Origin: Rhizobium sp. Root483D2
Lineage (GTDB): Bacteria; Pseudomonadota; Alphaproteobacteria; Rhizobiales; Rhizobiaceae
Assembly: GCF_001426685.1 (NCBI RefSeq)
Contig: NZ_LMFB01000001.1
Span: 126,134 to 184,745, forward strand
Reading direction: 5' to 3'
Length of the DNA stretch: 58,612 bases
Made by a program: the position numbers and the translations under genes. Within the stretch, counting starts at the first letter, position 1; the number at the start of each line of letters is the position of its first letter. Below are positions 17,687 to 27,211 of this stretch, in pieces. Below the pieces are notes generated by a model. That model was given only the letters and a program-made list of their open reading frames with translations, searched no databases and was not told the DNA's origin.

Positions 17687-19162
17687 ATGAGCAGCCAGAT
17701 CATTCCTGTGGAACCCTTTGACTATGTGGTTTTCGGAGGCACCGGCGACCTTGCCGAACGCAAATTGCTTCCTGCCCTTTATCATCGCCAGCTGGATGGC
17801 CAACTCACCGATCCGACCCGCATTATCGGTGCGTCACGCAGCGTGCTCAGCCATGACGAATACCGTAAATTTGCGACCGACGCCCTCAAGGAACATCTGA
17901 AGCCGAGCGAGTACGATGAGGCGCAGGTGAAGATCTTCACCGACCGTCTGTTCTACGTGCCTGTCGATGCCAAGTCGGACAATGGCTGGGATCAGCTGAA
18001 GGCGCTTCTGGACGAAGGCAAGGACCGCGTGCGGGCCTTCTATCTTGCCGTCGCGCCGGCCATCTTCGGCGACATCTCCGAAAAGATCCGCGACCACAAG
18101 CTGATCACCAAGATGACGCGCATCGTCGTCGAAAAGCCGATCGGCCGTGACCTTGCGTCGGCGCTCGAACTCAACGACACGATCGGCAAAGTGTTCAAGG
18201 AAGAGCAGATCTTCCGCATCGACCATTATCTCGGCAAGGAAACCGTGCAGAACCTGATGGCGCTGCGCTTTGCCAACACGCTGTACGAACCGCTGTGGAA
18301 CTCGTCCTATATCGATCATATCCAGATCACCGTTGCCGAATCGGTCGGGCTGGAAAGCCGTGCCGGTTACTATGACAAGGCCGGTGCGCTACGCGACATG
18401 GTGCAGAACCATATCCTCCAGCTGCTCTGCCTGGTCGCCATGGAAGTGCCGCCGTCGATGAACGCGGAAGCGGTGCGCGACGAGAAGCTGAAGGTGCTGC
18501 GTGCGCTAAAACCGATCAATCCCGGCAATGTCGAGAAGATGACCGTGCGCGGCCAGTACAAGGCCGGCGCTTCGGCCGGGGGTGCGGTCAAGGGTTATCT
18601 CGAAGAACTCGAAGGCGGCGTGTCCAACACCGAGACCTTCGTTGCCATCAAGGCCGAAATCAACAACTGGCGCTGGGCCGGCGTTCCCTTCTACATCCGC
18701 ACCGGCAAACGCATGGCCGGCCGCATGTCGGAAATCGTCATCACCTTCAAGCCGATCCCGCATTCGATCTTCGACGAGGCTGCGGGCCGCATCGAGGCCA
18801 ACCAGCTGATCATCCGCCTGCAGCCGGACGAAGGCGTCAAGCAGTCGCTGATGATCAAGGACCCGGGCCCGGGCGGCATGCGCCTGCGCAACGTCTCGCT
18901 CGACATGACCTTTGCCGAAGCCTTCAACGCCCGCAGCGCCGATGCCTACGAGCGCCTGCTGCTCGACGTGGTGCGCAACAACCAGACCCTGTTCATGCGC
19001 CGCGACGAAGTCGAGGCCGCATGGCGCTGGGTCGACCCGATCCTGAAAGCCTGGGAAGCCGTCAACCAGCAGGTCCAGGCCTATACGGCCGGCACCTGGG
19101 GACCGAGCCAGGCCATCGCGCTCATCGAGCGGGACGGCCGCACCTGGCATGAAGTGATCTGA
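17687..19162 (+). CDS. zwf: Glucose-6-phosphate 1-dehydrogenase
   Basis: This 491-residue cytoplasmic enzyme makes 6-phosphogluconolactone from glucose 6-phosphate with NADP or NAD. The nucleotide loop FGGTGDLAERKL is at residues 16-27, with Thr in place of the more common Ser. The active-site motif RIDHYLGKE is at residues 177-185. It heads the zwf-pgl-edd block that feeds the Entner-Doudoroff pathway. The upstream 109 bases hold its promoter, with a TAGATTATAC stretch near 17643 as a possible -10 region. Confidence 0.96.
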   Translation: MSSQIIPVEPFDYVVFGGTGDLAERKLLPALYHRQLDGQLTDPTRIIGASRSVLSHDEYRKFATDALKEHLKPSEYDEAQVKIFTDRLFYVPVDAKSDNGWDQLKALLDEGKDRVRAFYLAVAPAIFGDISEKIRDHKLITKMTRIVVEKPIGRDLASALELNDTIGKVFKEEQIFRIDHYLGKETVQNLMALRFANTLYEPLWNSSYIDHIQITVAESVGLESRAGYYDKAGALRDMVQNHILQLLCLVAMEVPPSMNAEAVRDEKLKVLRALKPINPGNVEKMTVRGQYKAGASAGGAVKGYLEELEGGVSNTETFVAIKAEINNWRWAGVPFYIRTGKRMAGRMSEIVITFKPIPHSIFDEAAGRIEANQLIIRLQPDEGVKQSLMIKDPGPGGMRLRNVSLDMTFAEAFNARSADAYERLLLDVVRNNQTLFMRRDEVEAAWRWVDPILKAWEAVNQQVQAYTAGTWGPSQAIALIERDGRTWHEVI

Positions 19163-19173
19163 GGACGGGCGCC

Positions 19174-19872
19174 ATGACGGCTGCGATGCATGTATTCAAC
19201 GATGGTGCGGCCCTGGCGGAAGGCCTTGCGCAAGCGGTCGCCACTGCGCTGTCGGCAGCCGTTGCGGCCCGCGGGCAAGCCTGCATCGCCGTGTCCGGCG
19301 GCTCGACGCCGAAGGCTTTCTTCAAGGCGCTGTCCGGCAAGGCGATCGACTGGACCAAGGTCACCGTGGCCCTGGTCGACGAACGCTTCGTCGCACCCGA
19401 TACCGACCGCTCGAACGAAAAGCTCGTCAAGGACAACCTCCTGATCAACGCTGCGGCGCTCGCGATCTTCGAGCCGCTCTATTATCCAACGGCGACCGCC
19501 GAAGAGGCGGCTGCCGCAGCCAGCAAGCAGACCGCCGCCATCGGCTGTCCCTTCGACGTGGTGATCCTCGGCATGGGCGGCGACGGGCATACGGCCTCGT
19601 TCTTTCCGGGCGGCTCGCGCCTTGCAGAAGCGCTCGACCCGGCCACGCCGCGCGGCGTGATGACGATGGAAGCCGAAGGTGCGGGCGAGCCGCGCCTGAC
19701 ATTCACATTCTCCAGCCTTCAGGATGCCCGACTTCTGGTGCTCCATATCGAGGGAGCGGCCAAGAAGGACGTTCTTGCGAAGGCCGAAGCGCCCGGTGAC
19801 GAGGCGGAGATGCCGATCCGCGCCATGTTGCGCCGGGCGGCCTCGCCGCTCCAGATCTACTGGGCACCCTGA
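19174..19872 (+). CDS. pgl: 6-phosphogluconolactonase
   Basis: This 232-residue enzyme hydrolyses the zwf product to 6-phosphogluconate. The family motifs are present: AVSGGSTPKAFF near residues 37-48, VDERFV near 68, and GMGGDGHTASFFPG near 130-143. It starts 11 bases after zwf, so it is in the same operon. A long imperfect hairpin covers its stop codon. Confidence 0.95.
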   Translation: MTAAMHVFNDGAALAEGLAQAVATALSAAVAARGQACIAVSGGSTPKAFFKALSGKAIDWTKVTVALVDERFVAPDTDRSNEKLVKDNLLINAAALAIFEPLYYPTATAEEAAAAASKQTAAIGCPFDVVILGMGGDGHTASFFPGGSRLAEALDPATPRGVMTMEAEGAGEPRLTFTFSSLQDARLLVLHIEGAAKKDVLAKAEAPGDEAEMPIRAMLRRAASPLQIYWAP

Positions 19873-19912
19873 AGCGGGCCGCGATCTCTCGAGATCGCTT
19901 CCCGCGCTTCAG
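19869..19912. promoter_or_regulatory. Long hairpin across the pgl stop codon
   Basis: CTGAAGCG at 19869-19876 pairs with CGCTTCAG at 19905-19912. GCGATCT at 19881-19887 pairs with AGATCGC at 19892-19898 around a CTCG loop, and a small internal bulge separates the two stems. There is no T run, so it is more likely a processing or stability structure than a terminator. It lies between pgl and edd, which start 185 bases apart. Confidence 0.5.
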
Positions 19913-20057
19913 GTCTTAGATTTACGCATGCCGTCATCGCCAACCGCTGCATACGTTTGCGCGGCATGCTGAAAGCCCGAAATCCGGGGACCCAAGACCC
20001 GGATAACCGCAACCATGCCGACCACAGGAGTGCCGAACACTCCGGAACAGGATTGCC

Positions 20058-21878
20058 ATGTCCGCCGACAGCCGTATTGCCGCGATCACCGCCCGCATCG
20101 TCGAACGCTCGAAACCTTACCGCGAGCCTTACCTCGCCCGCGTTCGCGCGGCGGCATCCAAACGCGTCACCCGTTCGGTCCTCGGCTGCGGCAATCTTGC
20201 CCATGGCTTCGCCGTCTGTTCCCCCTCCGAGAAAGTGGCGCTTTCCGGCGACGAAGTGCCCAATCTCGGGATCATCACCTCCTATAACGACATGCTCTCG
20301 GCGCATCAGCCCTTCGAGACCTATCCGGCGCTAATCCGCCAGGCCGCCCATGACGCCGGCGGCGTGGCGCAGGTGGCGGGCGGCGTTCCCGCCATGTGCG
20401 ACGGCGTCACCCAGGGACAGCCGGGCATGGAACTTTCGCTGTTTTCGCGCGACCTGATCGCCATGGCTGCAGGCGTCGGCCTGTCGCACAACATGTTCGA
20501 TTCCACCGTCTATCTCGGCGTCTGCGACAAGATCGTTCCCGGCCTGATGATCGCCGCCATGACCTTCGGGCATCTGCCGGCGGTGTTCATTCCCGCCGGG
20601 CCGATGACCACGGGCCTGCCGAACGACGAGAAGTCGCGCGTCCGCCAGCTGTTTGCCGAAGGCAAGGTCGGCCGCGACGAATTGCTGGAGGCGGAATCGA
20701 AGTCCTATCACGGCCCCGGCACCTGTACCTTCTACGGCACGGCCAATTCCAACCAGATGCTGATGGAGATCATGGGCTTCCATCTGCCCGGCGCCTCCTT
20801 CATCAATCCGGGTACGCCGCTGCGCGATGCGCTGACCCGCGAGGCAACCCGGCGGGCACTGGCGATCACCGCGCTCGGCAACGAATTCACCCCTTCCGGC
20901 GAGATGATCGACGAACGCTCGATCGTCAACGGCGTGGTCGGCCTGCATGCAACGGGCGGCTCGACCAACCACACGATGCATCTCGTCGCCATGGCCCGCT
21001 CGGCCGGCATCGCGCTGACATGGCAGGATATTTCCGAGCTTTCCGACATCATCCCGCTGCTTGCCCGCGTCTACCCGAACGGGCTTGCCGACGTGAACCA
21101 TTTCCATGCCGCCGGCGGCATGGGTTACCTGATCAGCCAGCTTTTGAAGCACGGCCTGCTGCATGACGACGTGCGCACCGTTTTCGGTCAGGGGCTCGAT
21201 GCCTATGCGATTGACGTCAAGCTCGGCGAAAACGGCACGGTCGCGCGCGAACCGGCACCGGATGTCAGCCATGATCCCAAGGTGCTTTCGACCGTCGAAC
21301 AGCCCTTCCAGCATTCCGGCGGGCTGAAGATGCTGACCGGCAATCTCGGCAAGGCCGTCATTAAGATTTCGGCGGTCAAGGCGGAGCGCCACGTCATCGA
21401 GGCACCGGCCAAGATCTTCCACGATCAGTTAGAACTGCAGACGGCGTTCAAGGATGGCAAGCTCGAGGGCGATTTCGTCGCGGTCGTGCGTTTCCAGGGC
21501 CCGAAGGCCAACGGCATGCCGGAACTGCACAAGCTCACCACCGTGCTCGGCATCCTGCAGGACCGTGGTCAGACGGTGGCGCTCGTAACCGACGGCCGCA
21601 TGTCCGGCGCCTCCGGCAAGGTGCCTTCGGCGATCCACATGACGCCGGAAGCCAAGGATGGCGGACCGATCTCCAAAATCCGGGAGGGCGACATCATCCG
21701 GCTGGATGCCATCCATGGCACGATCCAGGTGCTGGTCGATGCTGCCGAACTTGCCAACCGGACTCCGGCCGAGGCCGATCTGTCCGGCAACGAATTCGGC
21801 ATGGGCCGCGAGCTGTTTGCCCCGTTCCGCGCGGCAACGGGCTCGGCCGACCATGGGGCGAGCGTGTTCTTTCACTGA
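20058..21878 (+). CDS. edd: Phosphogluconate dehydratase
   Basis: This 606-residue enzyme of the IlvD/Edd family converts 6-phosphogluconate to 2-keto-3-deoxy-6-phosphogluconate, the committed Entner-Doudoroff step. Cysteines that bind the iron-sulfur cluster are in [18 protein letters not shown] and [15 protein letters not shown]. The C-terminal [15 protein letters not shown] motif is intact. A GGAACAGG ribosome site precedes the ATG. It lies 185 bases after pgl, which leaves room for a promoter of its own. The aldolase gene eda is not in the window. Confidence 0.96.
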   Translation: MSADSRIAAITARIVERSKPYREPYLARVRAAASKRVTRSVLGCGNLAHGFAVCSPSEKVALSGDEVPNLGIITSYNDMLSAHQPFETYPALIRQAAHDAGGVAQVAGGVPAMCDGVTQGQPGMELSLFSRDLIAMAAGVGLSHNMFDSTVYLGVCDKIVPGLMIAAMTFGHLPAVFIPAGPMTTGLPNDEKSRVRQLFAEGKVGRDELLEAESKSYHGPGTCTFYGTANSNQMLMEIMGFHLPGASFINPGTPLRDALTREATRRALAITALGNEFTPSGEMIDERSIVNGVVGLHATGGSTNHTMHLVAMARSAGIALTWQDISELSDIIPLLARVYPNGLADVNHFHAAGGMGYLISQLLKHGLLHDDVRTVFGQGLDAYAIDVKLGENGTVAREPAPDVSHDPKVLSTVEQPFQHSGGLKMLTGNLGKAVIKISAVKAERHVIEAPAKIFHDQLELQTAFKDGKLEGDFVAVVRFQGPKANGMPELHKLTTVLGILQDRGQTVALVTDGRMSGASGKVPSAIHMTPEAKDGGPISKIREGDIIRLDAIHGTIQVLVDAAELANRTPAEADLSGNEFGMGRELFAPFRAATGSADHGASVFFH

Positions 21879-22034
21879 TAGCGGAAGCTCCCGGCCTGAC
21901 AATTGAGAGTCTGCATGGCCGTGGCCCTACCCGTTTGACGTTTGGCATGGCGGTGTTATCCTTGGCTCTCAGCGTGGAGCAAGAGTGTGAGATTACATCG
22001 CCGAAAGTCCGATGCCACAGCGGAGGAGACCGAA

Positions 22035-22181
22035 GTGAGTGAACACCGTGCTGATCGCCAGCCGCTTGCCTCAAAGCGCCTTGATGCATCCGCAATCATG
22101 GCGCTCGGCAAAAAGGTGGCCGATATGCCGCTCATCAGCAGCCGTACACCGCAGGAGATCCTGGATGGCATTGGCGATTGA
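22035..22181 (+). CDS. Short VapB-like antitoxin
   Basis: The GTG at 22035 is preceded by GGAGGAG at 22022-22028 and gives a 48-residue protein. Its C-terminal part (MPLISSRTPQEILDGIGD) resembles the toxin-wrapping tail of VapB antitoxins of the Rv0623 type. No DNA-binding fold (AbrB or ribbon-helix-helix) is seen. The frame is open back to 21942, but the extra residues look non-coding and lack a ribosome site. It overlaps the PIN-domain toxin gene by 17 bases, the usual layout for such pairs. It may be a minimal or truncated antitoxin. Confidence 0.7.
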   Translation: MSEHRADRQPLASKRLDASAIMALGKKVADMPLISSRTPQEILDGIGD

Positions 22182-22593
22182 CGCCGCAGCTATCGATACA
22201 TCCGTCCTTATCGCAATTTTCGAGCAAGAGCCGGATGCAGGTGTCTATGCGACTTGGCTGGCACAGATTCCGAATTTGTATATTTCTTCCGTGACAATCT
22301 ATGAGGCATCAATCGTTTTGCTGACGCGGCGCGGCATGCGCGCTGTAGACGTGCTCCACGACTTCATCAAAGTGCATGGAATCTTGGAAATCACCTTCGA
22401 TAGAAAATTCGCCGACATAGCGTTGGAAGCTTACAGCCAATATGGAAAAGGTATTGACCCAAAGGCGCGCCTGAACTTCGGGGATTGCGCCGCCTATGCA
22501 CTGGCAAAAGGTATGAGGGCCCGCCTGATCTACAAGGGCGACGACTTCAGTCGGACGGACCTAGCTTATGACTGGGAGCAAGCGGCCACCTGA
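22165..22593 (+). CDS. vapC: PIN-domain ribonuclease toxin, VapC family
   Basis: This 142-residue cytoplasmic metal-dependent ribonuclease shows the four acidic positions: Asp in AIDTSVL near residue 10, Glu in IYEASIV near 44, Asp in NFGDCAAYALA near 105, and Asp in YKGDDFSRTDL near 124. An AGGAG site at 22153-22157 lies seven bases before the ATG. It overlaps the antitoxin gene. The catalytic set is complete, so the toxin should be active unless neutralised. Confidence 0.88.
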   Translation: MALAIDAAAIDTSVLIAIFEQEPDAGVYATWLAQIPNLYISSVTIYEASIVLLTRRGMRAVDVLHDFIKVHGILEITFDRKFADIALEAYSQYGKGIDPKARLNFGDCAAYALAKGMRARLIYKGDDFSRTDLAYDWEQAAT

Positions 22594-22624
22594 GATTGGC
22601 GATCACGCTTGATGCCACTAACCG

Positions 22625-22666
22625 CAAATCTCTATTCGCTCAGCTCAAATCTCTATTCGCTCAGCT
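22625..22666. repeat. 21-bp tandem duplication
   Basis: Two exact, adjacent 21-bp copies (CAAATCTCTATTCGCTCAGCT) occupy 22625-22645 and 22646-22666. The second copy spans the stop codon of the minus-strand PilZ-like gene. It looks like a recent slippage duplication at a gene end. Confidence 0.9.
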
Positions 22667-23068
22667 ATAGATATCCAGCACCCGATTGCGATGATTGGGG
22701 TGTGTCGAATAGACGAAGATGCGATTGAGGTCGCGCTCCGACATCAGGCGCAGGAAACGGGCCTCGATGATATTGTTGGCATGCACGCGCTTGACGACGC
22801 AGCCGACCATGCCGATGCGGGCGCTGGGCACATCGAGATAGAAATTCTGAGGCAGCTTGAACTGCGTGGCGATGCCGAGAACCGCGCTACTTTTGGATAT
22901 TTTCAACAGTTCGCAGCGGCGGGAGGTGAGGTTGAGCATGCCGTTTTCGGTATATTCGATCCGGGCATCGTTGCGGGTATCCTCCATCGGGAAATTGGCT
23001 TCCCGGTCGTACATGAAGGATTCTTCCTTGCTGAGATATGTCGGTTTATCGGATGCCTGTCCCCGCAT
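22661..23068 (-). CDS. PilZ-like domain protein
   Basis: This 135-residue soluble protein has a central beta-rich part (RRCELLKISKSSAVLGI ... LDVPSARIGMVGCVVKRVHANNIIEARFL, about residues 50-107) with the order of strands of a PilZ domain. The canonical c-di-GMP signature (RxxxR with DxSxxG) is not clearly present, so nucleotide binding is doubtful. It has about 45 extra residues at the N terminus. It is convergent with vapC, separated by a 21-bp tandem repeat. The role is unknown; motility or polysaccharide control would be typical of the family. Confidence 0.6.
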   Translation of the reverse strand: MRGQASDKPTYLSKEESFMYDREANFPMEDTRNDARIEYTENGMLNLTSRRCELLKISKSSAVLGIATQFKLPQNFYLDVPSARIGMVGCVVKRVHANNIIEARFLRLMSERDLNRIFVYSTHPNHRNRVLDIYS

Positions 23069-23168
23069 CTGTCTGCTCCATGCGCCTCTGTTTTTTTTGA
23101 AACTTTAGCCGCTGAAATTTAACAGAGCGTGACCCGGCGCCCAATTTGATCACATCGCGCATAAAAAA

Positions 23169-23197
23169 ACCCGCCGGGAAACACAGCCCCAGCGGGT
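23169..23197 (-). terminator. Terminator after aglK
   Basis: A stem ACCCGC (23169-23174) pairs with GCGGGT (23192-23197) and is extended inside by GGG/CCC. On the minus strand it is followed by a run of seven T. It lies 20 bases beyond the aglK stop and ends the agl operon. Confidence 0.85.
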
Positions 23198-23217
23198 CTT
23201 TCAGGGATGGACGGGTT

Positions 23218-24306
23218 CTACGTGCGGTAGCTTTTTCCCTCCGCATCGAAGAGATGCAGCTTTGCCTTATCCGCGGTGAAACGCACCTTTTCGCCGCGCT
23301 TGATGTCGAGAATGCCAGGCACTTTGGCGATGATCGGTTCGTTGGCAACGAGGCCTTCGATATAGAGCAGCGTGACTTCGCCCAAGGCTTCGATGATGGC
23401 GACCGTGCCTTCGAACAGGAAATTGTCTCCGGTCGAGACGCGCAGGTCTTCCGGCCGCACGCCAAAACTTGCCGCCTTGCCGTTTTCGGAGGCTGCAGTC
23501 GGAATATCGAGAACATCCGTCTTGCCGCCGGGCAATTCCACCGTGGTTTCGGCATCGGTGGCGACGATCTTGGCCGGGATGATGTTCATTGCCGGTGAGC
23601 CGATGAAGCGGGCGACGAAGAGGTTGGCCGGGCGCTCGTAGAGTTCCAGCGGCGGGCCGACCTGTTCGATGCGGCCGGCCGACAGCACGACGATACGGTC
23701 GGCGAGCGTCATCGCCTCCACCTGGTCGTGGGTGACGTAGATCATCGTCGTATCCGGCATGGATTCATTGAGCTTGGCGATCTCGATGCGGGTGGCGACG
23801 CGCAGCGCGGCATCAAGGTTCGACAGCGGCTCGTCGAACAGGAAGACTTTTGGATCGCGGCAGATGGCGCGGCCGATGGCGACGCGCTGGCGCTGGCCGC
23901 CGGACAGCGCCTTGGGCAGGCGGTCGAGATACTGGGTCAGCTGCAGGATATCGGCGGCGGAGCGGACGCGGCGGTCGATCTCTTCCTTCGATTCCTTGGC
24001 GATGCGCATGCCGAAGGCCATGTTATCGTAAACCGTCATGTGCGGATACAGCGCGTAGGACTGGAACACCATGGCAATGCCGCGCTGCGAGGGCGGCACC
24101 TCGTTGACCAGCCGTTCGGCAATATACATCTCGCCGCCGGAGATTTCCTCAAGGCCGGCGATCATCCGCAGCAGCGTCGATTTTCCGCAGCCGGACGGAC
24201 CGACGAAGACGACGAACTCGCCCTGCCTGATATCCAGATGGATGCCATGGATGACATCCACCGCGCCATAGGACTTGCGGATATTCTTCAGTTGCAAACC
24301 TGCCAT
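23218..24306 (-). CDS. aglK: Alpha-glucoside ABC transporter ATP-binding protein AglK
   Basis: This 362-residue ATPase of the MalK/MsmK/UgpC group has Walker A GPSGCGKST near residue 38, signature LSGGQRQRV near 136, Walker B VFLFDEP near 156 and H-loop THDQ near 190. A regulatory TOBE-like domain fills the last 130 residues. The ATG at 24306 is chosen for the strong GGGGAGG before it. An upstream frame to 24399 is unlikely. It is the last gene of aglEFGAK, 62 bases after aglA. It powers the AglFG permease. Confidence 0.92.
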   Translation of the reverse strand: MAGLQLKNIRKSYGAVDVIHGIHLDIRQGEFVVFVGPSGCGKSTLLRMIAGLEEISGGEMYIAERLVNEVPPSQRGIAMVFQSYALYPHMTVYDNMAFGMRIAKESKEEIDRRVRSAADILQLTQYLDRLPKALSGGQRQRVAIGRAICRDPKVFLFDEPLSNLDAALRVATRIEIAKLNESMPDTTMIYVTHDQVEAMTLADRIVVLSAGRIEQVGPPLELYERPANLFVARFIGSPAMNIIPAKIVATDAETTVELPGGKTDVLDIPTAASENGKAASFGVRPEDLRVSTGDNFLFEGTVAIIEALGEVTLLYIEGLVANEPIIAKVPGILDIKRGEKVRFTADKAKLHLFDAEGKSYRT

Positions 24307-24368
24307 GTCATCCTCCCCTTCATTCTCTCGTCTTTGGCCGGCTCTTTCAGGAAACCGGTTTGATCTGG

Positions 24369-26033
24369 TTATTCCACCCGAGCGAAAAAGCCGCTCCACG
24401 CCGGTAGCGTGATGGTGTCACCGGTCAAGGCCGATCCGAAGCCATGGCCGTCAAGAAGCTCAAGCTTGGCAGCCGGCTTTACGGTCGTGACCGTGTCGGC
24501 GCTCATGTTGAACAGGCACAGGATCGTCTCGTTGCCGAGCTTGCGCTCGAAACCGAGCAACGGTGCCTCATAGGCCAGAAACGCGATATCGCCCTTGGCA
24601 AAGGCCAGGTGCTGGCTGCGGAATGCCAGAAAACGCCTGTAGTGATTGAGGACCGAATTGGGGTCCGCCTGCTGCACCGAGACGGCGCTGCGGACATGTT
24701 CCGGCGACACGGGCAGCCAAGGCTTGGATGTCGAGAACCCGCCATTGACGGCGTCCTTGTCCCAGACCATCGGCGTGCGGCAGCCGTCGCGGCCCTTGAA
24801 ATCGGGCCAGAACTGGATGCCATAGGGATCCTGCAGGTCTTCATAGGCGAGATCGGCTTCGGACAAGCCCAGTTCCTCGCCCTGGTAGATGCAGACGGAG
24901 CCGCGCAAGGTCATCAACAGGCTCGCAAGGAATTTCGCATGCGCCGGATGATCAGTGATCCCCTCGCCCCAGCGGCTGACATGGCGCACGACGTCATGAT
25001 TGGAAAACGCCCAGCAGGCCCAGCCCTCGGGTGCGGCCTGTGCAAAGTCATGCAGCACCTGCGCCACACCTGCCGGCGTCAGCGGATCGGGCGCCAGGAA
25101 TTCGAAGGCGTAGCACATGTGCATCTTGTCGTTGCCGGACGTATATTGGCCGGCAATCTCGAGGCCGATCTGGCTGTCGCCGACTTCGCCAACGGCGGCG
25201 ATCGCCGGGAATTCGTCAATGACGGCGCGGAAGCGCTTGAGGAATTCCAGGTTTTCCGGGCGGTTCTTGTCGTAGAGATGCTCCTGGTAATTGTAGGGGT
25301 TGACGGCCGGCGCCGTGTTGGCATTGCGGCGCTCGGGCGCCAGCGCCGGGTTGTCGCGCAGTTCCAGATCGTGAAAGTAGAAGTTAATCGTATCCAGCCG
25401 GAAACCATCGACGCCGCGTTCCAGCCAGAACCGCTCGACGGCGAGAAGCGCCTCCTGGACCTCCGGGTTGTGCAGATTGAGATCCGGTTGCGAGGTCAGG
25501 AAGTTGTGCATGTAATATTGCAGGCGCGTCGGATCCCATTGCCAGGCCGAGCCGCCGAAGATCGACATCCAGTTGTTGGGCGGCGTGCCGTCCGGCTTGG
25601 AGTCTGACCAGACATACCAGTCCGCCTTCGGATTGACGCGGCTGGACCGGCTTTCGACGAACCATGGATGCTGATCCGATGTATGCGACAGGACCAGATC
25701 GATCATCACGCGGATGCCGAGACGGTGGGCTTCCGCGATCAGCTCGTCGAAATCCACCAGCAGGCCGAAGATCGGATCGACGCCGGTATAGTTCGAGACG
25801 TCATAGCCGAAATCCTTCATCGGCGACGTGAAGAACGGCGAGATCCAGATGGCATCGACCCCGAGAGAGGCGACATGCGGCAGGCGGGCGGTGATGCCCT
25901 TCAGGTCGCCGATACCGTCGCCGTTGCTGTCCTGATAGGAGCGCGGGTAGATCTGATAGATCACCGCGCCACGCCACCAGTCCCAGTCGGCCTGCAAGAG
26001 GGAACCCTTCTGCTCGGTCATGTTCATATTCAT
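24369..26033 (-). CDS. aglA: Alpha-glucosidase AglA (GH13)
   Basis: This 554-residue cytoplasmic glycoside hydrolase of family 13 splits alpha-glucosides such as sucrose, maltose or trehalose taken up by the operon's transporter. It has an (alpha/beta)8 core with AIWISPFFTSPMKDFGYDV near residue 60 and DLVLSHTS near 110. The nucleophile Asp is in GFRLDTINF near 210, the acid/base Glu in VGEVGDS near 280, and the transition-state Asp in SNHDVVRH near 345. No signal peptide is visible. Several ATG codons near 26033 could be used, and the ribosome site is weak. Confidence 0.93.
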   Translation of the reverse strand: MNMNMTEQKGSLLQADWDWWRGAVIYQIYPRSYQDSNGDGIGDLKGITARLPHVASLGVDAIWISPFFTSPMKDFGYDVSNYTGVDPIFGLLVDFDELIAEAHRLGIRVMIDLVLSHTSDQHPWFVESRSSRVNPKADWYVWSDSKPDGTPPNNWMSIFGGSAWQWDPTRLQYYMHNFLTSQPDLNLHNPEVQEALLAVERFWLERGVDGFRLDTINFYFHDLELRDNPALAPERRNANTAPAVNPYNYQEHLYDKNRPENLEFLKRFRAVIDEFPAIAAVGEVGDSQIGLEIAGQYTSGNDKMHMCYAFEFLAPDPLTPAGVAQVLHDFAQAAPEGWACWAFSNHDVVRHVSRWGEGITDHPAHAKFLASLLMTLRGSVCIYQGEELGLSEADLAYEDLQDPYGIQFWPDFKGRDGCRTPMVWDKDAVNGGFSTSKPWLPVSPEHVRSAVSVQQADPNSVLNHYRRFLAFRSQHLAFAKGDIAFLAYEAPLLGFERKLGNETILCLFNMSADTVTTVKPAAKLELLDGHGFGSALTGDTITLPAWSGFFARVE

Positions 26034-26064
26034 TCAGTCGAGGTCCTTGTCCAATCGAAAAGTC

Positions 26065-27210
26065 TCAGCCGCCCTTGACCGACCCCGCCAGCAGGCCGCG
26101 CACGAGGTAGCGCTGCAGCGTGAAGAAGACGATCAGGGGCACGATGATGGTGATGAAGGCCGAGGCCGTCAGGATTTCCCAATTGCCGCCGCGCGACCCC
26201 AAGAGGTTGACCAGGCGGCCGGTCAGAACCAGCTCATTATTGCCGGTTCCAAGGAAGACCATGGCGACGAGCAGATCGTTCCACGTCCACAGGAACTGGA
26301 AGATCGAGAAGGAGGCGAGCGCCGGGAAGGACAGAGGCAGGATGATCTTGATGAAGATGTCGAAATCGCTGGCGCCATCGACGCGGGCCGATTCCATGAT
26401 TTCACGCGGCAGGCCGGCCATATAGTTGCGCAGAAGATAGATCGCCAGCGGCAGGCCGAAGCCCATATGCGCCAGCCAGATGCCGACATAGGTCTTGGCG
26501 GGAACGCCAAGGAACGCGCCAACGCCGTTGTAGAGTTTCAACAGCGGGATCAGCGACATCTGCAGGGGAACGACCAGCAGGCCGACGACGACGGCGATCA
26601 GGATCGCCCGGCCGGGAAACTTCATCCAGGCCAGGGCATAGGCGGCAAAGGCTGCAACCAGGATCGGGATGATCGTTGCCGGAATGGCGACGGTCAGCGA
26701 ATTGATGAAGGATGCGCCGATACCGGCGGCGCGCATGACCTCGCGATAATTGTCGAACGTGAAGCGCGGCGGGATGGCGGCGGTATAGAAGATGCGCTGG
26801 CCACGCGACCCTTCCATCGCCGTATCCGAGACGATCTGGAAAGTGCCGTCGGCCTGAACCGTCAGCTTTTCGCCGTCATTCAGTTCGGCGGTCTCGCCGG
26901 GCTTGAAGGCGGTCGGCGCCCTGCTGTTGAAGCCGAAGGCCGAAACCTGCGCGCCCTGGCCTTCCAGGACAGTGCCGGCAATGACGAATTTGCCGTCTTT
27001 TTCCACCTGCATATCGGCACCCGGAGCACGGAAGACGAGGTTCTGGCTGGAGGTGGACAATGCCGTCCACCAGCCGGAAACGGCGAGCTGATCCTTGTCG
27101 CGCAGCGACGAAATCAACAGGCCGGCGGTCGGCAGGGTCCACAGGACGACAAGCAGGATGACGGAAATATGGACAACCCAGATGAGGGGGGAGCGGGAAG
27201 AAGCAATCAT
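26065..27210 (-). CDS. aglG: Alpha-glucoside ABC transporter permease AglG
   Basis: This 381-residue MalG-type inner-membrane permease has an N-terminal helix at about residues 10-35, then an unusually long periplasmic insert of about 120 residues. Five helices follow, with the EAA loop (ESARVDGASDFDIF) near 290-303. Its start is one base after the aglF stop, and its ribosome site lies inside the end of aglF, so the two are coupled. The insert distinguishes AglG from ordinary MalG. Confidence 0.92.
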   Translation of the reverse strand: MIASSRSPLIWVVHISVILLVVLWTLPTAGLLISSLRDKDQLAVSGWWTALSTSSQNLVFRAPGADMQVEKDGKFVIAGTVLEGQGAQVSAFGFNSRAPTAFKPGETAELNDGEKLTVQADGTFQIVSDTAMEGSRGQRIFYTAAIPPRFTFDNYREVMRAAGIGASFINSLTVAIPATIIPILVAAFAAYALAWMKFPGRAILIAVVVGLLVVPLQMSLIPLLKLYNGVGAFLGVPAKTYVGIWLAHMGFGLPLAIYLLRNYMAGLPREIMESARVDGASDFDIFIKIILPLSFPALASFSIFQFLWTWNDLLVAMVFLGTGNNELVLTGRLVNLLGSRGGNWEILTASAFITIIVPLIVFFTLQRYLVRGLLAGSVKGG

Positions 27211-27211
27211 C

